50,195 bases of DNA, taken from the NCBI GenBank assembly GCA_002423465.1, contig DIWG01000048.1, positions 1 to 50,195 of the forward strand, given 5' to 3'. How positions within the stretch are numbered: position 1 is the stretch's first letter; every line of letters starts with the position of its first letter. The notes below the pieces were generated by a model. That model searched no databases and had not been told where the DNA came from. It saw only the letters and a program-made list of their open reading frames with translations. The stretch comes from Syntrophaceae bacterium UBA6112 (GTDB lineage Bacteria; Desulfobacterota; Syntrophia; Syntrophales; UBA5619). Shown in pieces: positions 23,340-31,478 of this stretch. The translations under genes and the position numbers were made by a program.

Positions 23340-24917
23340 CTATGAGGATTCAGGAAGCGAGCTTATTTTCTGAATGATTTCATTGAACTGCGGCTTAAAA
23401 TCCAAAGATCCGTCCAACCGTAAATAATGTTCTGCCGGAATTTCATTGATTTCGTCAAAATCTAATTTTTGGCGCACGTATATTTCCCATCGCCCATCGG
23501 AGACGTCGGCGCCGTCGCGCATTCTCTTTGAAAGCCTTTCCTTGACCATTTCCTCCGGGCCGACGCATTCAATCAGATAATAATCAACTCCCAAACGTGC
23601 CGCCAGAGCGACTGCCCTGTCGCGATCCGTGCGCCTTTTAAACGACGCGTCCAGGATAACTGCTTTCTTATTCTTCATCAGCGTCGCGGCTATCTCAAAA
23701 GCCTTGCCGTACGTCCTGCCGGTCATGTCATCGCTGTAAATTCCTTTTCCGAAATCGTCCAACTGCCGCTGTGTCAAATCCATATGGAGCAATTCCTTGC
23801 GTAAAACATCGGTACGGATGACCTCGGCGTTCATCATGAAAGCGAGCTTACGCGCCAGATAACTTTTACCCGTTCCCGTAAGACCCGCGATCATCAGCAA
23901 AACCGGCCTGTCCAATCTTGCCGCGTAGCCGTACGCCAGATTAAAGTATTTTTCCGACTCCTCCATGATGTCCAACCGCTTGACGACGGCTTCTTCGCGT
24001 TGCGCCAAACGCAAAGACGCGACCTTGCCCCGCACAAAAGCGTAATAACAGCGGTAAAAATCAAGTAGAGCCAAAACATCCGGATCACCGGAATGTCGTA
24101 TATAGGAATGGATCAATATTTCTCCTTTTTCAGGATAACCGTTCAGATCCATATCCATCGAAAGAAAGGCGATTTCCGCCGCGGTATCCACACAGCGGAA
24201 CCGTTCATTAAACTCAATACAGTCAAAAACATCAATGTTTTCGGTAATGCAGATGTGCTCAAGATGCAAATCGCCATGGCATTCTTTTATTTTGCCGTCA
24301 GCCACTCTTTTATTCAGCAGTCCCTGTTTGCGCGTTATAAATGATTCGTCGTAGTTCTTTATGAATTCATATTGATCAGCCGGTATCGTCACATCCACAT
24401 AGGCTGCCATCTCCGAGAAATTTTCTTCATGGTTTTTGCCGATCATTTCCGGCAATCCCATTTTGCTTATGCGTTTGCCGGTTTCCGCCCGCGCGTGAAA
24501 ATCGGCAATCTTTTTCCCCAAATCTTCAAACATCTCGTCCGGCGCCCGGCCTTTGGCAAGCAGTGATTTGAGCATTTTATCTTCCGGCAGTTTTTTCATC
24601 AGCACGGAATACTCAATGATATGATTGGTTGGTGTAAGGGTTACATTGCCTTTTTCGTCTTCATAAATCACCGCCACGCCCAGATAGAAATCAGCCGCCA
24701 GCCGCCTGTTTAACCGCAGTTCCTCCTCGCAATAAAATTTTCTTTTTGCCAACGTGGAAAAATCAAGAAACCCGAAAGACACAGGTTTTTTTACTTTATA
24801 GACAAAATCACCGGCAATAAATACCCAGGAGATGTGCGTTTTGATCAGTTCAACCGTCTTTGGCCGTTCAGGATAAAAATCCGATCGACACATGGCTTCT
24901 ATTATTTTTTCTTGCAT
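23340..24917 (-). CDS. Kinase-like/AAA bifunctional ATP-binding protein
   Basis: A 525-aa protein with two modules. Residues 1-330 resemble the aminoglycoside-phosphotransferase-like COG2187 domain (HISWVFIAGDFVYKVKKPVSFGFLDFS; catalytic ECHGDLHLEHICITE about 216; F-D-C-I-E-F-N-E). Residues 340-525 form a P-loop kinase domain, with Walker A AGLTGTGKSYLARKLA and LDASFKRRTDRDRA. Such proteins are widespread in Deltaproteobacteria and their substrate is unknown; despite the resemblance, antibiotic resistance is unproven. It is encoded toward the COG4091 gene and divergently from the BMP-like protein. Confidence 0.85.
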   Translation of the reverse strand: MQEKIIEAMCRSDFYPERPKTVELIKTHISWVFIAGDFVYKVKKPVSFGFLDFSTLAKRKFYCEEELRLNRRLAADFYLGVAVIYEDEKGNVTLTPTNHIIEYSVLMKKLPEDKMLKSLLAKGRAPDEMFEDLGKKIADFHARAETGKRISKMGLPEMIGKNHEENFSEMAAYVDVTIPADQYEFIKNYDESFITRKQGLLNKRVADGKIKECHGDLHLEHICITENIDVFDCIEFNERFRCVDTAAEIAFLSMDMDLNGYPEKGEILIHSYIRHSGDPDVLALLDFYRCYYAFVRGKVASLRLAQREEAVVKRLDIMEESEKYFNLAYGYAARLDRPVLLMIAGLTGTGKSYLARKLAFMMNAEVIRTDVLRKELLHMDLTQRQLDDFGKGIYSDDMTGRTYGKAFEIAATLMKNKKAVILDASFKRRTDRDRAVALAARLGVDYYLIECVGPEEMVKERLSKRMRDGADVSDGRWEIYVRQKLDFDEINEIPAEHYLRLDGSLDFKPQFNEIIQKISSLPESS

Positions 24918-25122
24918 GATGAAACCGCCGCCATTTCATTATTTTCAGTTTACGGATCGTACCTCAAGTTCAGAACGAAAACCATTCCTTATCCCTTTTC
25001 CCTTGCGGTTTCAAGATTTTGCGTGCTATAGATTCGATCGGGCCGGCTATGATCATTTGTTGAGTCGGATTGAATCGTTATGTAAAGAAGGCCCCGTCAA
25101 ATCAGGCGAGAAGGAGATTAAG

Positions 25123-26916
25123 GTGAAAAAAATTGGATGGTTCTGCGCGGTTTTGCTCGTTGCTCTTGCCGTTTTTTCTACAGCCCGGGAAGGTCGGGCT
25201 CAAAAAAATCCTCCCCTGAAGGTCGCGATGGCATTTGATGTCGCCGGCAGGGGGGACGGCGGGTTCAACGATGCCGCCGCCCTCGGTATGGAAAGGGCCG
25301 TTCGGGAGCTCGGCGTCAAGGCTCTATATATCGACGCCAGGAGAAATCTGGACAGGGATCTCGCCCTGAACGCCGCGGCGGCCTCCGACGTGGGGATGAT
25401 CGTCGGCGTCGGATTCGCCTTCTCGGAGCCCTTCAACGAACTCGCCGTCCGTTATCCCGGCAAGAAATTCGTCTGTGTCGATTACAGCGTCCGTTACGAC
25501 GACCGGGGGCATGTCGTGCCCCCTGCGGAGAATCTGGCGGCCCTGACCTTCAAGGAGGAAGAGGGCGCCTATCTGGTCGGGGCGATCGCGGCCTGGAAGA
25601 GCCGGACGGGCAAGATCGGATTCATCGGCGGGATGGACAGCCCGGTGATCCGCAAATTTCTGGCCGGCTACCAGGCGGGCGCCGAGGCAGCCAGACCCGA
25701 TATCCTGGTGGTGTCCGAATTTGCCGGGATTACCGGCAAGGCGTTCAACGACCCCATGAAGGGGCAGCGGATCGCGACCCGTCTGTATGGGGAGGGTGCG
25801 GACATCATCTTTCACGCATCGGGTGCAACGGGCGCCGGCCTCTTCCGGGCAGCCAGACGACTCAACAAACTGGCCATCGGCGTCGATATCGACCAGCGTT
25901 CGCAGGCCCCGGGTTTGGTCCTGACGAGCATGACCAAACACATCGACGTGGCGGTGTTCGAAAGCATCAAGGCCTGGAGCGAGGGCAGATTTTCAGGCGG
26001 CATCAAGATTTTCGGCCTGAAGGAGAATGGCATCGGCTTTGTCTACGACGGAAACAACCGGAAACTGATCCCCGAGGAGATCTATCGGAAGACCCTGGCG
26101 CTGAAAGAGAAGATTACAAAGGGCGAGTTGGTCGTCCCCTCGACGACGGAAAACAACCGGACGCTTGCCAAGACTGAGCTGTTGGAGGTCCTTGCGCAAC
26201 TGCACCGGGAGACGGTCACGGTGCTCAACAGGTTGGACGCGGACCTCGCTCTCAGCGCCAAGAGGCTCTCGGGCCTGGAATTGAAGGGGACCCGCGCCAG
26301 GAACATCCTCAAGCGGCTCTATCGGGCGAATCCATACATCATCGACTGCGAAACGGTGAGCGACAAGGGGATCATGCTGGCGGTCGAACCCGAGCAGCAC
26401 AGGGCGTCGGAAGGCGCCGACATCAGCAGCCAGGCGCACATGATCCGGCTCTTCGCCACCCATAAACCCGTATTGAGCGGGGCCTTCCGTTCCGTGGAGG
26501 GGCCGGAAGCGGTGGTCATCCATCATCCCATCTTTTCATCAACAAAGAAATTCACCGGCTCCGTCTCCGCCCTTTTCGCCCCCGAATATCTGCTGGGGAG
26601 GATCATCGGCCCGGTGTTGTCGAACCTGCCCGTGGGTATCCCTTTGATGCAGACCGACGGCCTGATGATCCACGCTCTGGACACCCGCCAGATAGGCCTG
26701 AACGTCTTTTCCGATCCCCTCTTCAAACCCTTCCCGGAGCTGATCGCCCTGCTCCGGAGGACGGCCGCCGAGAGGGAAGGCACGGGGAGCTATTCATTCT
26801 TCCGGAAAGGATCGGACGTGCCGGTGATCAAAGAGATCTTCTGGAAGACGATCTCCCTGCACGGGACCGAATGGCGGATCGCGATCACCTGCGCGCGGGA
26901 CAGCATTGCACCTTAA
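25123..26916 (+). CDS. BMP-family binding protein fused to a Cache-like sensor domain
   Basis: A 597-aa exported protein. GTG 25123 is chosen because AAGGAG sits 6 bases upstream and it starts a signal peptide (MKKIGWFCAVLLVALAVFS, cleaved near REGRAQ). Residues about 30-345 are a BMP/PnrA-type binding fold (AMAFDVAGRGDGGFNDAAALGMERA, D-Y-S-V-R-Y, GKIGFIGGMDSP, HASGATGAGLFRAA, DIDQRSQAPG), which binds purine nucleosides in characterised lipoproteins. Residues 355-597 resemble a Cache/PDC sensor (ADISSQAHMIRLFATHKPVLSG, then PIFSSTKKFTGSVSALFAPEYL). No lipobox, transmembrane anchor or output domain follows. An upstream ATG at 24892 would add about 77 residues without a leader. Nucleoside sensing is inference; the neighbours do not clarify it. 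Confidence 0.8.
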   Translation: MKKIGWFCAVLLVALAVFSTAREGRAQKNPPLKVAMAFDVAGRGDGGFNDAAALGMERAVRELGVKALYIDARRNLDRDLALNAAAASDVGMIVGVGFAFSEPFNELAVRYPGKKFVCVDYSVRYDDRGHVVPPAENLAALTFKEEEGAYLVGAIAAWKSRTGKIGFIGGMDSPVIRKFLAGYQAGAEAARPDILVVSEFAGITGKAFNDPMKGQRIATRLYGEGADIIFHASGATGAGLFRAARRLNKLAIGVDIDQRSQAPGLVLTSMTKHIDVAVFESIKAWSEGRFSGGIKIFGLKENGIGFVYDGNNRKLIPEEIYRKTLALKEKITKGELVVPSTTENNRTLAKTELLEVLAQLHRETVTVLNRLDADLALSAKRLSGLELKGTRARNILKRLYRANPYIIDCETVSDKGIMLAVEPEQHRASEGADISSQAHMIRLFATHKPVLSGAFRSVEGPEAVVIHHPIFSSTKKFTGSVSALFAPEYLLGRIIGPVLSNLPVGIPLMQTDGLMIHALDTRQIGLNVFSDPLFKPFPELIALLRRTAAEREGTGSYSFFRKGSDVPVIKEIFWKTISLHGTEWRIAITCARDSIAP

Positions 26917-28505
26917 AGTCGCTCGTTCTTGTTGAGGTTGTCCTTGCTGAGCTTGTACTGGATGCTGTCCACGAGGGCCTGCCAGCTTGCCTCGATGATG
27001 TTTTCCGAGACGCCGATGGTGCTCCACATCTCCTCCCCGTCCCGGGAATCGAGAAGCACCTTGACTCTGGCCGCCGTCCCCTCGCTTCCCTCCACGATGC
27101 GGACCTTGAAGTCGACCAGGTGCACCTCGCTGATCTGGGGGTAGAACTTCGCCAGGGCCTTCCGGAGTGCGTGGTCAAGGGCGTTGACGGGGCCGTTTCC
27201 CTCCGCCGCAGTCAGTTCCACCTCGCTGCCGACCGAGATCTTGATCGTCGCCTGGCAGAGGGAGGGATTGTTCCGGGTCTTCCCGTTCGTCACGCTGAAA
27301 CACTCGAGCGTGAAGGGCTCCTGGAAGGCGCCGGTGATTTTCTTCATCAGCAAGGACAGGGAGCCGTCGGCCGCGTCGAACTGAAACCCCTGGTCTTCGA
27401 GTCGTTTAATCTCCTGGACGATTTTTCGGCTTAACGCATCGTTTTCCCCGAGATCGATCCCGAGTTCCCTGGCCTTCCAGTCGATGGTGCTTTTCCCCGC
27501 GAGGTCGGAGACGAGCACCCGCTGGCGGTTGCCCACCTGCTCCGGCCGGATGTGTTCATAGGCCTGGGGGTTCTTGGTGACGGCGTTCACGTGGATTCCC
27601 CCCTTGTGGGCAAAGGCGCTTCCTCCAACGAAAGGCCGGAAGGGCAGCGGTCTGACATTCGCGACCTCGCTCACGTAGTAGGAGAGATTCGTAAGTTGGG
27701 GCAGTGAGGCCTCCGGGAGGCATTTTCGGCCCATCTTGAGCTGGAGGTTGCCGATGATGGTGGTCAAATCGGCATTGCCGCATCTTTCCCCGTAGCCGTT
27801 GACCGTTCCCTGAACCATGACCGCCCCCGCCTGCACGGCGGCAATCGTATTGGCCACGGCGAGGCCGCAGTCGTTGTGCGCATGGATGCCGAACCGGGCC
27901 GTGGGAATGACGGCGGCGGCAGCGAGAATGGCGGTGGTGAGAACATGGGGCATGGTTCCGCCGTTGGTATCGCACAGCACAATCCGATCCGCCCCGGCAT
28001 CCGCCGCCGTCTTCAGCGTTTCCAAGGCATAGGCGGAGTTCAGACGATACCCGTCGAAGAAGTGTTCCGCATCAAAGATCACCTCCTTCCCCTGGGCTTT
28101 CAGGAAAATAATCGACTCCCGGATCATCGCCAGATTCTCTTCGAGCGGGATTTCAAGAATCTCCGTGACGTGGAGATCCCAGCTCTTCCCGAAAATGGCG
28201 ACGGCCGGCGTTTCCGCCAGGAGAAGCGTCCGGAGGTTCCCGCAGGCCTCGGGCCGGATGCCGGGTTTCCGGGTGCTCCCGAAGGCGGTCAGGCGGGCCG
28301 TCCGGAAGGGGATACCCTTGGCCATCTCAAAAAAGCGGGCATCCTTGGGATTGGAGCCGGGCCATCCCCCCTCGATATAATGGAAACCCATTTCGTCGAG
28401 ACGCTGGGCGATCCGGATTTTCTCTTCGGCGGTGAAATTGATCTTTTCCCCTTGCGTGCCGTCCCTCAGGGTCGTGTCATAGATAAAAACATCCTGCCTT
28501 TCCAT
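26913..28505 (-). CDS. cimA: Citramalate synthase
   Basis: A 530-aa member of the LeuA/CimA family; it begins YDTTLRDGTQGEKINF, has the metal site HAHNDCGLAVANT, a leucine-rich core (VQGTVNGYGERCGNADLTTIIGNLQ), and a C-terminal regulatory domain ending near 530. The sequence FLYDTTLRDGTQGE and the DTNGGTMPHVL motif fit (R)-citramalate synthase, which condenses pyruvate and acetyl-CoA in the threonine-independent isoleucine pathway. It is preceded by an Ile-rich leader and attenuator (28574-28775). The gene overlaps by 4 bp, tail to tail, with the BMP-Cache gene. Confidence 0.93.
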   Translation of the reverse strand: MERQDVFIYDTTLRDGTQGEKINFTAEEKIRIAQRLDEMGFHYIEGGWPGSNPKDARFFEMAKGIPFRTARLTAFGSTRKPGIRPEACGNLRTLLLAETPAVAIFGKSWDLHVTEILEIPLEENLAMIRESIIFLKAQGKEVIFDAEHFFDGYRLNSAYALETLKTAADAGADRIVLCDTNGGTMPHVLTTAILAAAAVIPTARFGIHAHNDCGLAVANTIAAVQAGAVMVQGTVNGYGERCGNADLTTIIGNLQLKMGRKCLPEASLPQLTNLSYYVSEVANVRPLPFRPFVGGSAFAHKGGIHVNAVTKNPQAYEHIRPEQVGNRQRVLVSDLAGKSTIDWKARELGIDLGENDALSRKIVQEIKRLEDQGFQFDAADGSLSLLMKKITGAFQEPFTLECFSVTNGKTRNNPSLCQATIKISVGSEVELTAAEGNGPVNALDHALRKALAKFYPQISEVHLVDFKVRIVEGSEGTAARVKVLLDSRDGEEMWSTIGVSENIIEASWQALVDSIQYKLSKDNLNKNERL

Positions 28506-28573
28506 AATTCTCTCCTTCCGCTCTCCGGGGAAAATCCCCCATGCCCAAACGGCATGAAAATCGGCTGAAATAA

Positions 28574-28609
28574 AAAATCCGTTATCAGTCGAACCTGATA
28601 ACGGATTTT
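28574..28609 (-). terminator. Attenuator terminator hairpin of cimA
   Basis: Read minus, AAAATCCGTTATCAG and CTGATAACGGATTTT form a perfect 15-bp stem around GTTCGA, followed by TTATTTC, giving a TTTTTTATTT tract. It lies between the leader peptide and cimA, about 68 bases before the start. The 5' arm (CCGTTATCAGG) can instead pair with CCTGAGCGG in the last codons of the leader peptide, which gives an antiterminator. Confidence 0.85.
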
Positions 28610-28636
28610 GTCGCTTTGACTTTTTTTATGGAAACA

Positions 28637-28723
28637 CTACCCTCCGCTCAGGTCCCGATATGCAGGCCCGATAATTATGCCGTCAATGGCAATAATGGAG
28701 ATGATCGTGTTTCTTGCTCTCAT
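28637..28723 (-). CDS. Isoleucine leader peptide of cimA attenuator
   Basis: A 28-codon frame with an AGGAAGG ribosome site 9 bases before ATG. It encodes NTIISIIAIDGIII at residues 5-18, with eight Ile codons in 12 positions, then a short tail (GPAYRDLSGG) and a stop. The following RNA contains the segments needed for alternative hairpins. Ribosome stalling at Ile codons when isoleucyl-tRNA is low would favour the antiterminator and allow cimA expression. This is the classical amino-acid attenuator layout; because CimA starts the isoleucine branch, the codon content matches the pathway. No experiment is visible from sequence, but the match is strong. Confidence 0.85.
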   Translation of the reverse strand: MRARNTIISIIAIDGIIIGPAYRDLSGG

Positions 28724-28746
28724 AAATCTCAACCTTCCTGGGAAGC

Positions 28747-28775
28747 TTTTTAAGCTTTTCCAGGGGATTTGTCAA
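28747..28775 (-). promoter_or_regulatory. Sigma-70-type promoter of the cimA leader
   Basis: On the minus strand TTGACA (28775-28770) and TAAAAA (28752-28747) are separated by 17 bases. Transcription should start near 28740, so the leader RNA would be about 235 nt before cimA. Confidence 0.6.
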
Positions 28776-28898
28776 TCAAAAAAGTGCAAGTGGAAATTGC
28801 GGTCGCCCGCGTAATATTGACGCTTAGGAAACATTGTTATATAAAGTTTTTTCAAAGCGAGATGCGGAATGTTGACCGTTTGCCAAGGAGGTGGCGCC

Positions 28899-30272
28899 GT
28901 GAAATCGGATTGGTTGGGAAAAAATGGAATCGCATGGCTGCTTTTTCTGCTCACGACCCTTCTTCCGGAGGGAGGGCTGGCCTGGAGCGAGCATCCTCTC
29001 ATCTCCCACCCGGTGATTTCTTCGCTGGCGGAGGTGCGTGACGCCAAAATGGTTTCGGCGGAAAGCCTCGAAGCCTTCCTCAGCGCCGAGGGAAAAAGGC
29101 TGGAGAAAATCCTTGCCGAAGAGGAAACATGGGCAAGGACGAATCTGGCATGGTATCCTCCGCTCCCGGATTCCCTGACTTTCAGAGCGGAAGGGGGACC
29201 CGACGATCTCCGGCGGCGCTTCTGCCATGCCATCCGGGTCAACCCCGCAGTCAAGTTCCCTCTCTACCTGCAGTTGATCCCCGGGGAGGAGCAAGCGGGG
29301 AAGCCTTTGCTGCTCCCCGCCGCTATCAGCTTTCTGCGCGACACATCCGACTGGGATTCGACGACCTTTGTCGGTTTGAAGGCCGGCGCGATGGTGCGTC
29401 CTCTGGATGTGGCGGTCTCCGCCACAGATGAACCGGACCTTCTCGGTCTGGATATCGGGCTCTTCACGGACAATAACACCGATTTCGGAAAGACATACGG
29501 ATTCGGGCGCCAACCCTTCGGCAATCCCAACCTGGAATACGGCAGCCAGGCGCCCTTTCACATGGGTTTTTACCATGAATCCCCGATCATCTTTTATTTT
29601 GCGGGCTTCCTGAAAAAGACATACCCGGAGTACCGCATCCGTCTCTACAAGAGGCTTGCCCAATTCGCCTTTGAAAGCGGTCATCCCTATTGGGGATGGC
29701 GGTTTACGGGCATGGGGCTCCACTACCTGGCCGACCTCGCCCAGCCTTATCACGCCAGGGCGCTTCCGGGTGTGAGCGCCCCCTATGCCATTTGGATCAA
29801 TACGCTGGACATGCTGGGCATTGGCGGACCCAAGGCCGATGCCGTTCAGCTCGTTTCCAACCGGCATACGGCCCTGGAGAAGTTCGTGCAAATCATCCTG
29901 CAGAGGGCGTATCGGCAGGAAGAGACCGGCCACCCAATCCTTGCGGCTCTGCGATCCGCCGACGCAGCGCCGCCTTACGGAGATGCCGTCCCGCGGCAGG
30001 TCGTCGCCAAGCAGGCCTCTGAAAGAGCGGAAGAAACAGACCGGATTCTGGAGGAGTGCATGCCGCGGCAATTTGTTTCGGACACCGCTTTCGAGATTGG
30101 AACCAGCCCCGAGAGGCGGCAAATCGTGGAAAGGATGATGGCGGAAAAGGGCCGGACGGCGATCGACCGGCAGATCCTCTGGGTCCGGGAGCTGTTGCTG
30201 CCTTTTGCCTCGAATGCAAAGAGTTATGTCCGGGCAATCATCAATAACCCTATTCGTCCTGTTCGTCCTTGA
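28899..30272 (+). CDS. Zinc-dependent phospholipase C-like exported protein
   Basis: A 457-aa protein from GTG 28899, which has AAGGAGG 7 bases upstream. A signal peptide (WLLFLLTTLLPEGGLA) precedes WSEHPLISHPVI, so the mature protein would begin with Trp. That fits the phospholipase C/S1-P1 nuclease fold, where Trp1 coordinates zinc. Residues about 255-285 carry GMGLHYLADLAQPYHA, the H-x3-D-x4-P-x-H zinc motif of that family; other His residues (PFHMGFYHESP) could complete three zinc sites. Substrate (phospholipid or nucleic acid) is undetermined. It has no clear operon partner and is divergent from cimA. Confidence 0.7.
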   Translation: MKSDWLGKNGIAWLLFLLTTLLPEGGLAWSEHPLISHPVISSLAEVRDAKMVSAESLEAFLSAEGKRLEKILAEEETWARTNLAWYPPLPDSLTFRAEGGPDDLRRRFCHAIRVNPAVKFPLYLQLIPGEEQAGKPLLLPAAISFLRDTSDWDSTTFVGLKAGAMVRPLDVAVSATDEPDLLGLDIGLFTDNNTDFGKTYGFGRQPFGNPNLEYGSQAPFHMGFYHESPIIFYFAGFLKKTYPEYRIRLYKRLAQFAFESGHPYWGWRFTGMGLHYLADLAQPYHARALPGVSAPYAIWINTLDMLGIGGPKADAVQLVSNRHTALEKFVQIILQRAYRQEETGHPILAALRSADAAPPYGDAVPRQVVAKQASERAEETDRILEECMPRQFVSDTAFEIGTSPERRQIVERMMAEKGRTAIDRQILWVRELLLPFASNAKSYVRAIINNPIRPVRP

Positions 30273-30355
30273 CAAATATTCGGGTGAATGTTAGGAGCGA
30301 GACACTCTTCACCGTGCCGCCATTCATTTGATTTAGTGCCGCAGAATAAACCGTC

Positions 30356-31414
30356 ATGGGTAAACATGGGATGCAGATCGAACTGGACGACATCTCCAAG
30401 GCTTGGGGCGATTTCAAGGCGGTGGATTGCGTAAGCTGCACAGCCGACGCGAGCGAGCTGCTGGTGATGCTCGGCCCCTCGGGATGCGGCAAATCCACAA
30501 TTCTCCGTCTTATCGCCGGTCTTGAAACGCTCTCGGGGGGCGCCATCCGTATCGGTGGTCGGGATGTAACCCAACTGCCGCCGGCCAAACGCAACATCTC
30601 CATGGTTTTTCAATCCTACGCCCTCTTTCCCCATCTGAACGTCGGGGAAAACATCATTTTCGGTCTCAAGGTGCGCCGCCTGGATCCGGCAGAGCGTAAG
30701 CGCCGGCTGGATCGCGTGGTGGAACTTATCGGGCTGCAGGGGTTGCTGCACCGCAAGCCCGCCGAGCTTTCCGGCGGTCAGCGGCAGCGCGTGGCCCTGG
30801 GTCGTGCCATTGTCAGCGAGGCCCCGGTCTGCCTGATGGACGAACCCCTCTCCAACCTCGATGCCAAGCTCCGCCACGAGATGCGCCGCGAAATCCGTTC
30901 CCTCCAGCAGCGACTGGGCATCACGATGATCTATGTCACCCACGACCAGATCGAGGCGATGACCATGGCCGACAAGATCGTTCTGCTCAACGCCGGCCAT
31001 GTTGAACAGATCGCCAGCCCTGAACAGCTCTACGCCCGGCCGGACACCCGTTTCACGGCCGGATTCATCGGCACACCCCCCATGAATCTGCTCTCCCTGC
31101 AGGATGCCGACGTCTCCGACTGGTTCCGGACCCATCTGGCGGCAGAACTGCCCGACGGTTCCCGACCGCTGCTGACCCTGGGGGTTCGTCCGGAGGGGAT
31201 GCGTCTGGCCGACAGAGGGGTTCCCGCCGAGGTATTGGGTTTTGAATACCTTGGGGCGGACAGCCTGATCACCTGTAAAATAGGAAGTGCCGAGTGCATC
31301 GTTCGGCAGAATGGCAAGGTAAGCCTTGCCGCGGGAGATCGTGTTTTCGTGACCTGGCCGGCCGCAGATACCCATTTTTTCGAGGCCGAAACCGGCCGGC
31401 GCTGGGCACCATAG
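30356..31414 (+). CDS. ABC transporter ATP-binding protein (MalK/UgpC type)
   Basis: A 352-aa ATPase: Walker A LGPSGCGKSTILRLIAG (about 39), the Q-loop, signature ELSGGQRQRVALGRAIV (about 135), Walker B CLMDEPLSNLDAKL (about 160), H-loop VTHDQIEAMTMADKI. The C-terminal ~110 residues form the TOBE/MalK-type regulatory domain (LGVRPEGMRL, FEYLGADSLI). These ATPases power carbohydrate importers of the CUT1 class. It is the first gene of a four-gene importer, with the binding protein 64 bases downstream. Confidence 0.92.
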   Translation: MGKHGMQIELDDISKAWGDFKAVDCVSCTADASELLVMLGPSGCGKSTILRLIAGLETLSGGAIRIGGRDVTQLPPAKRNISMVFQSYALFPHLNVGENIIFGLKVRRLDPAERKRRLDRVVELIGLQGLLHRKPAELSGGQRQRVALGRAIVSEAPVCLMDEPLSNLDAKLRHEMRREIRSLQQRLGITMIYVTHDQIEAMTMADKIVLLNAGHVEQIASPEQLYARPDTRFTAGFIGTPPMNLLSLQDADVSDWFRTHLAAELPDGSRPLLTLGVRPEGMRLADRGVPAEVLGFEYLGADSLITCKIGSAECIVRQNGKVSLAAGDRVFVTWPAADTHFFEAETGRRWAP

Positions 31415-31478
31415 TTCACCGCAAATGGCCGGACCAGGCAACCCGGATTGGATGGAGATTACGAAAAGGAGGCATCAC

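Noticed and set aside
24892..25122. Earlier ATG for the BMP-Cache protein
   Set aside because: The extra 77 residues precede an evident signal peptide and the GTG at 25123 has a strong ribosome site.
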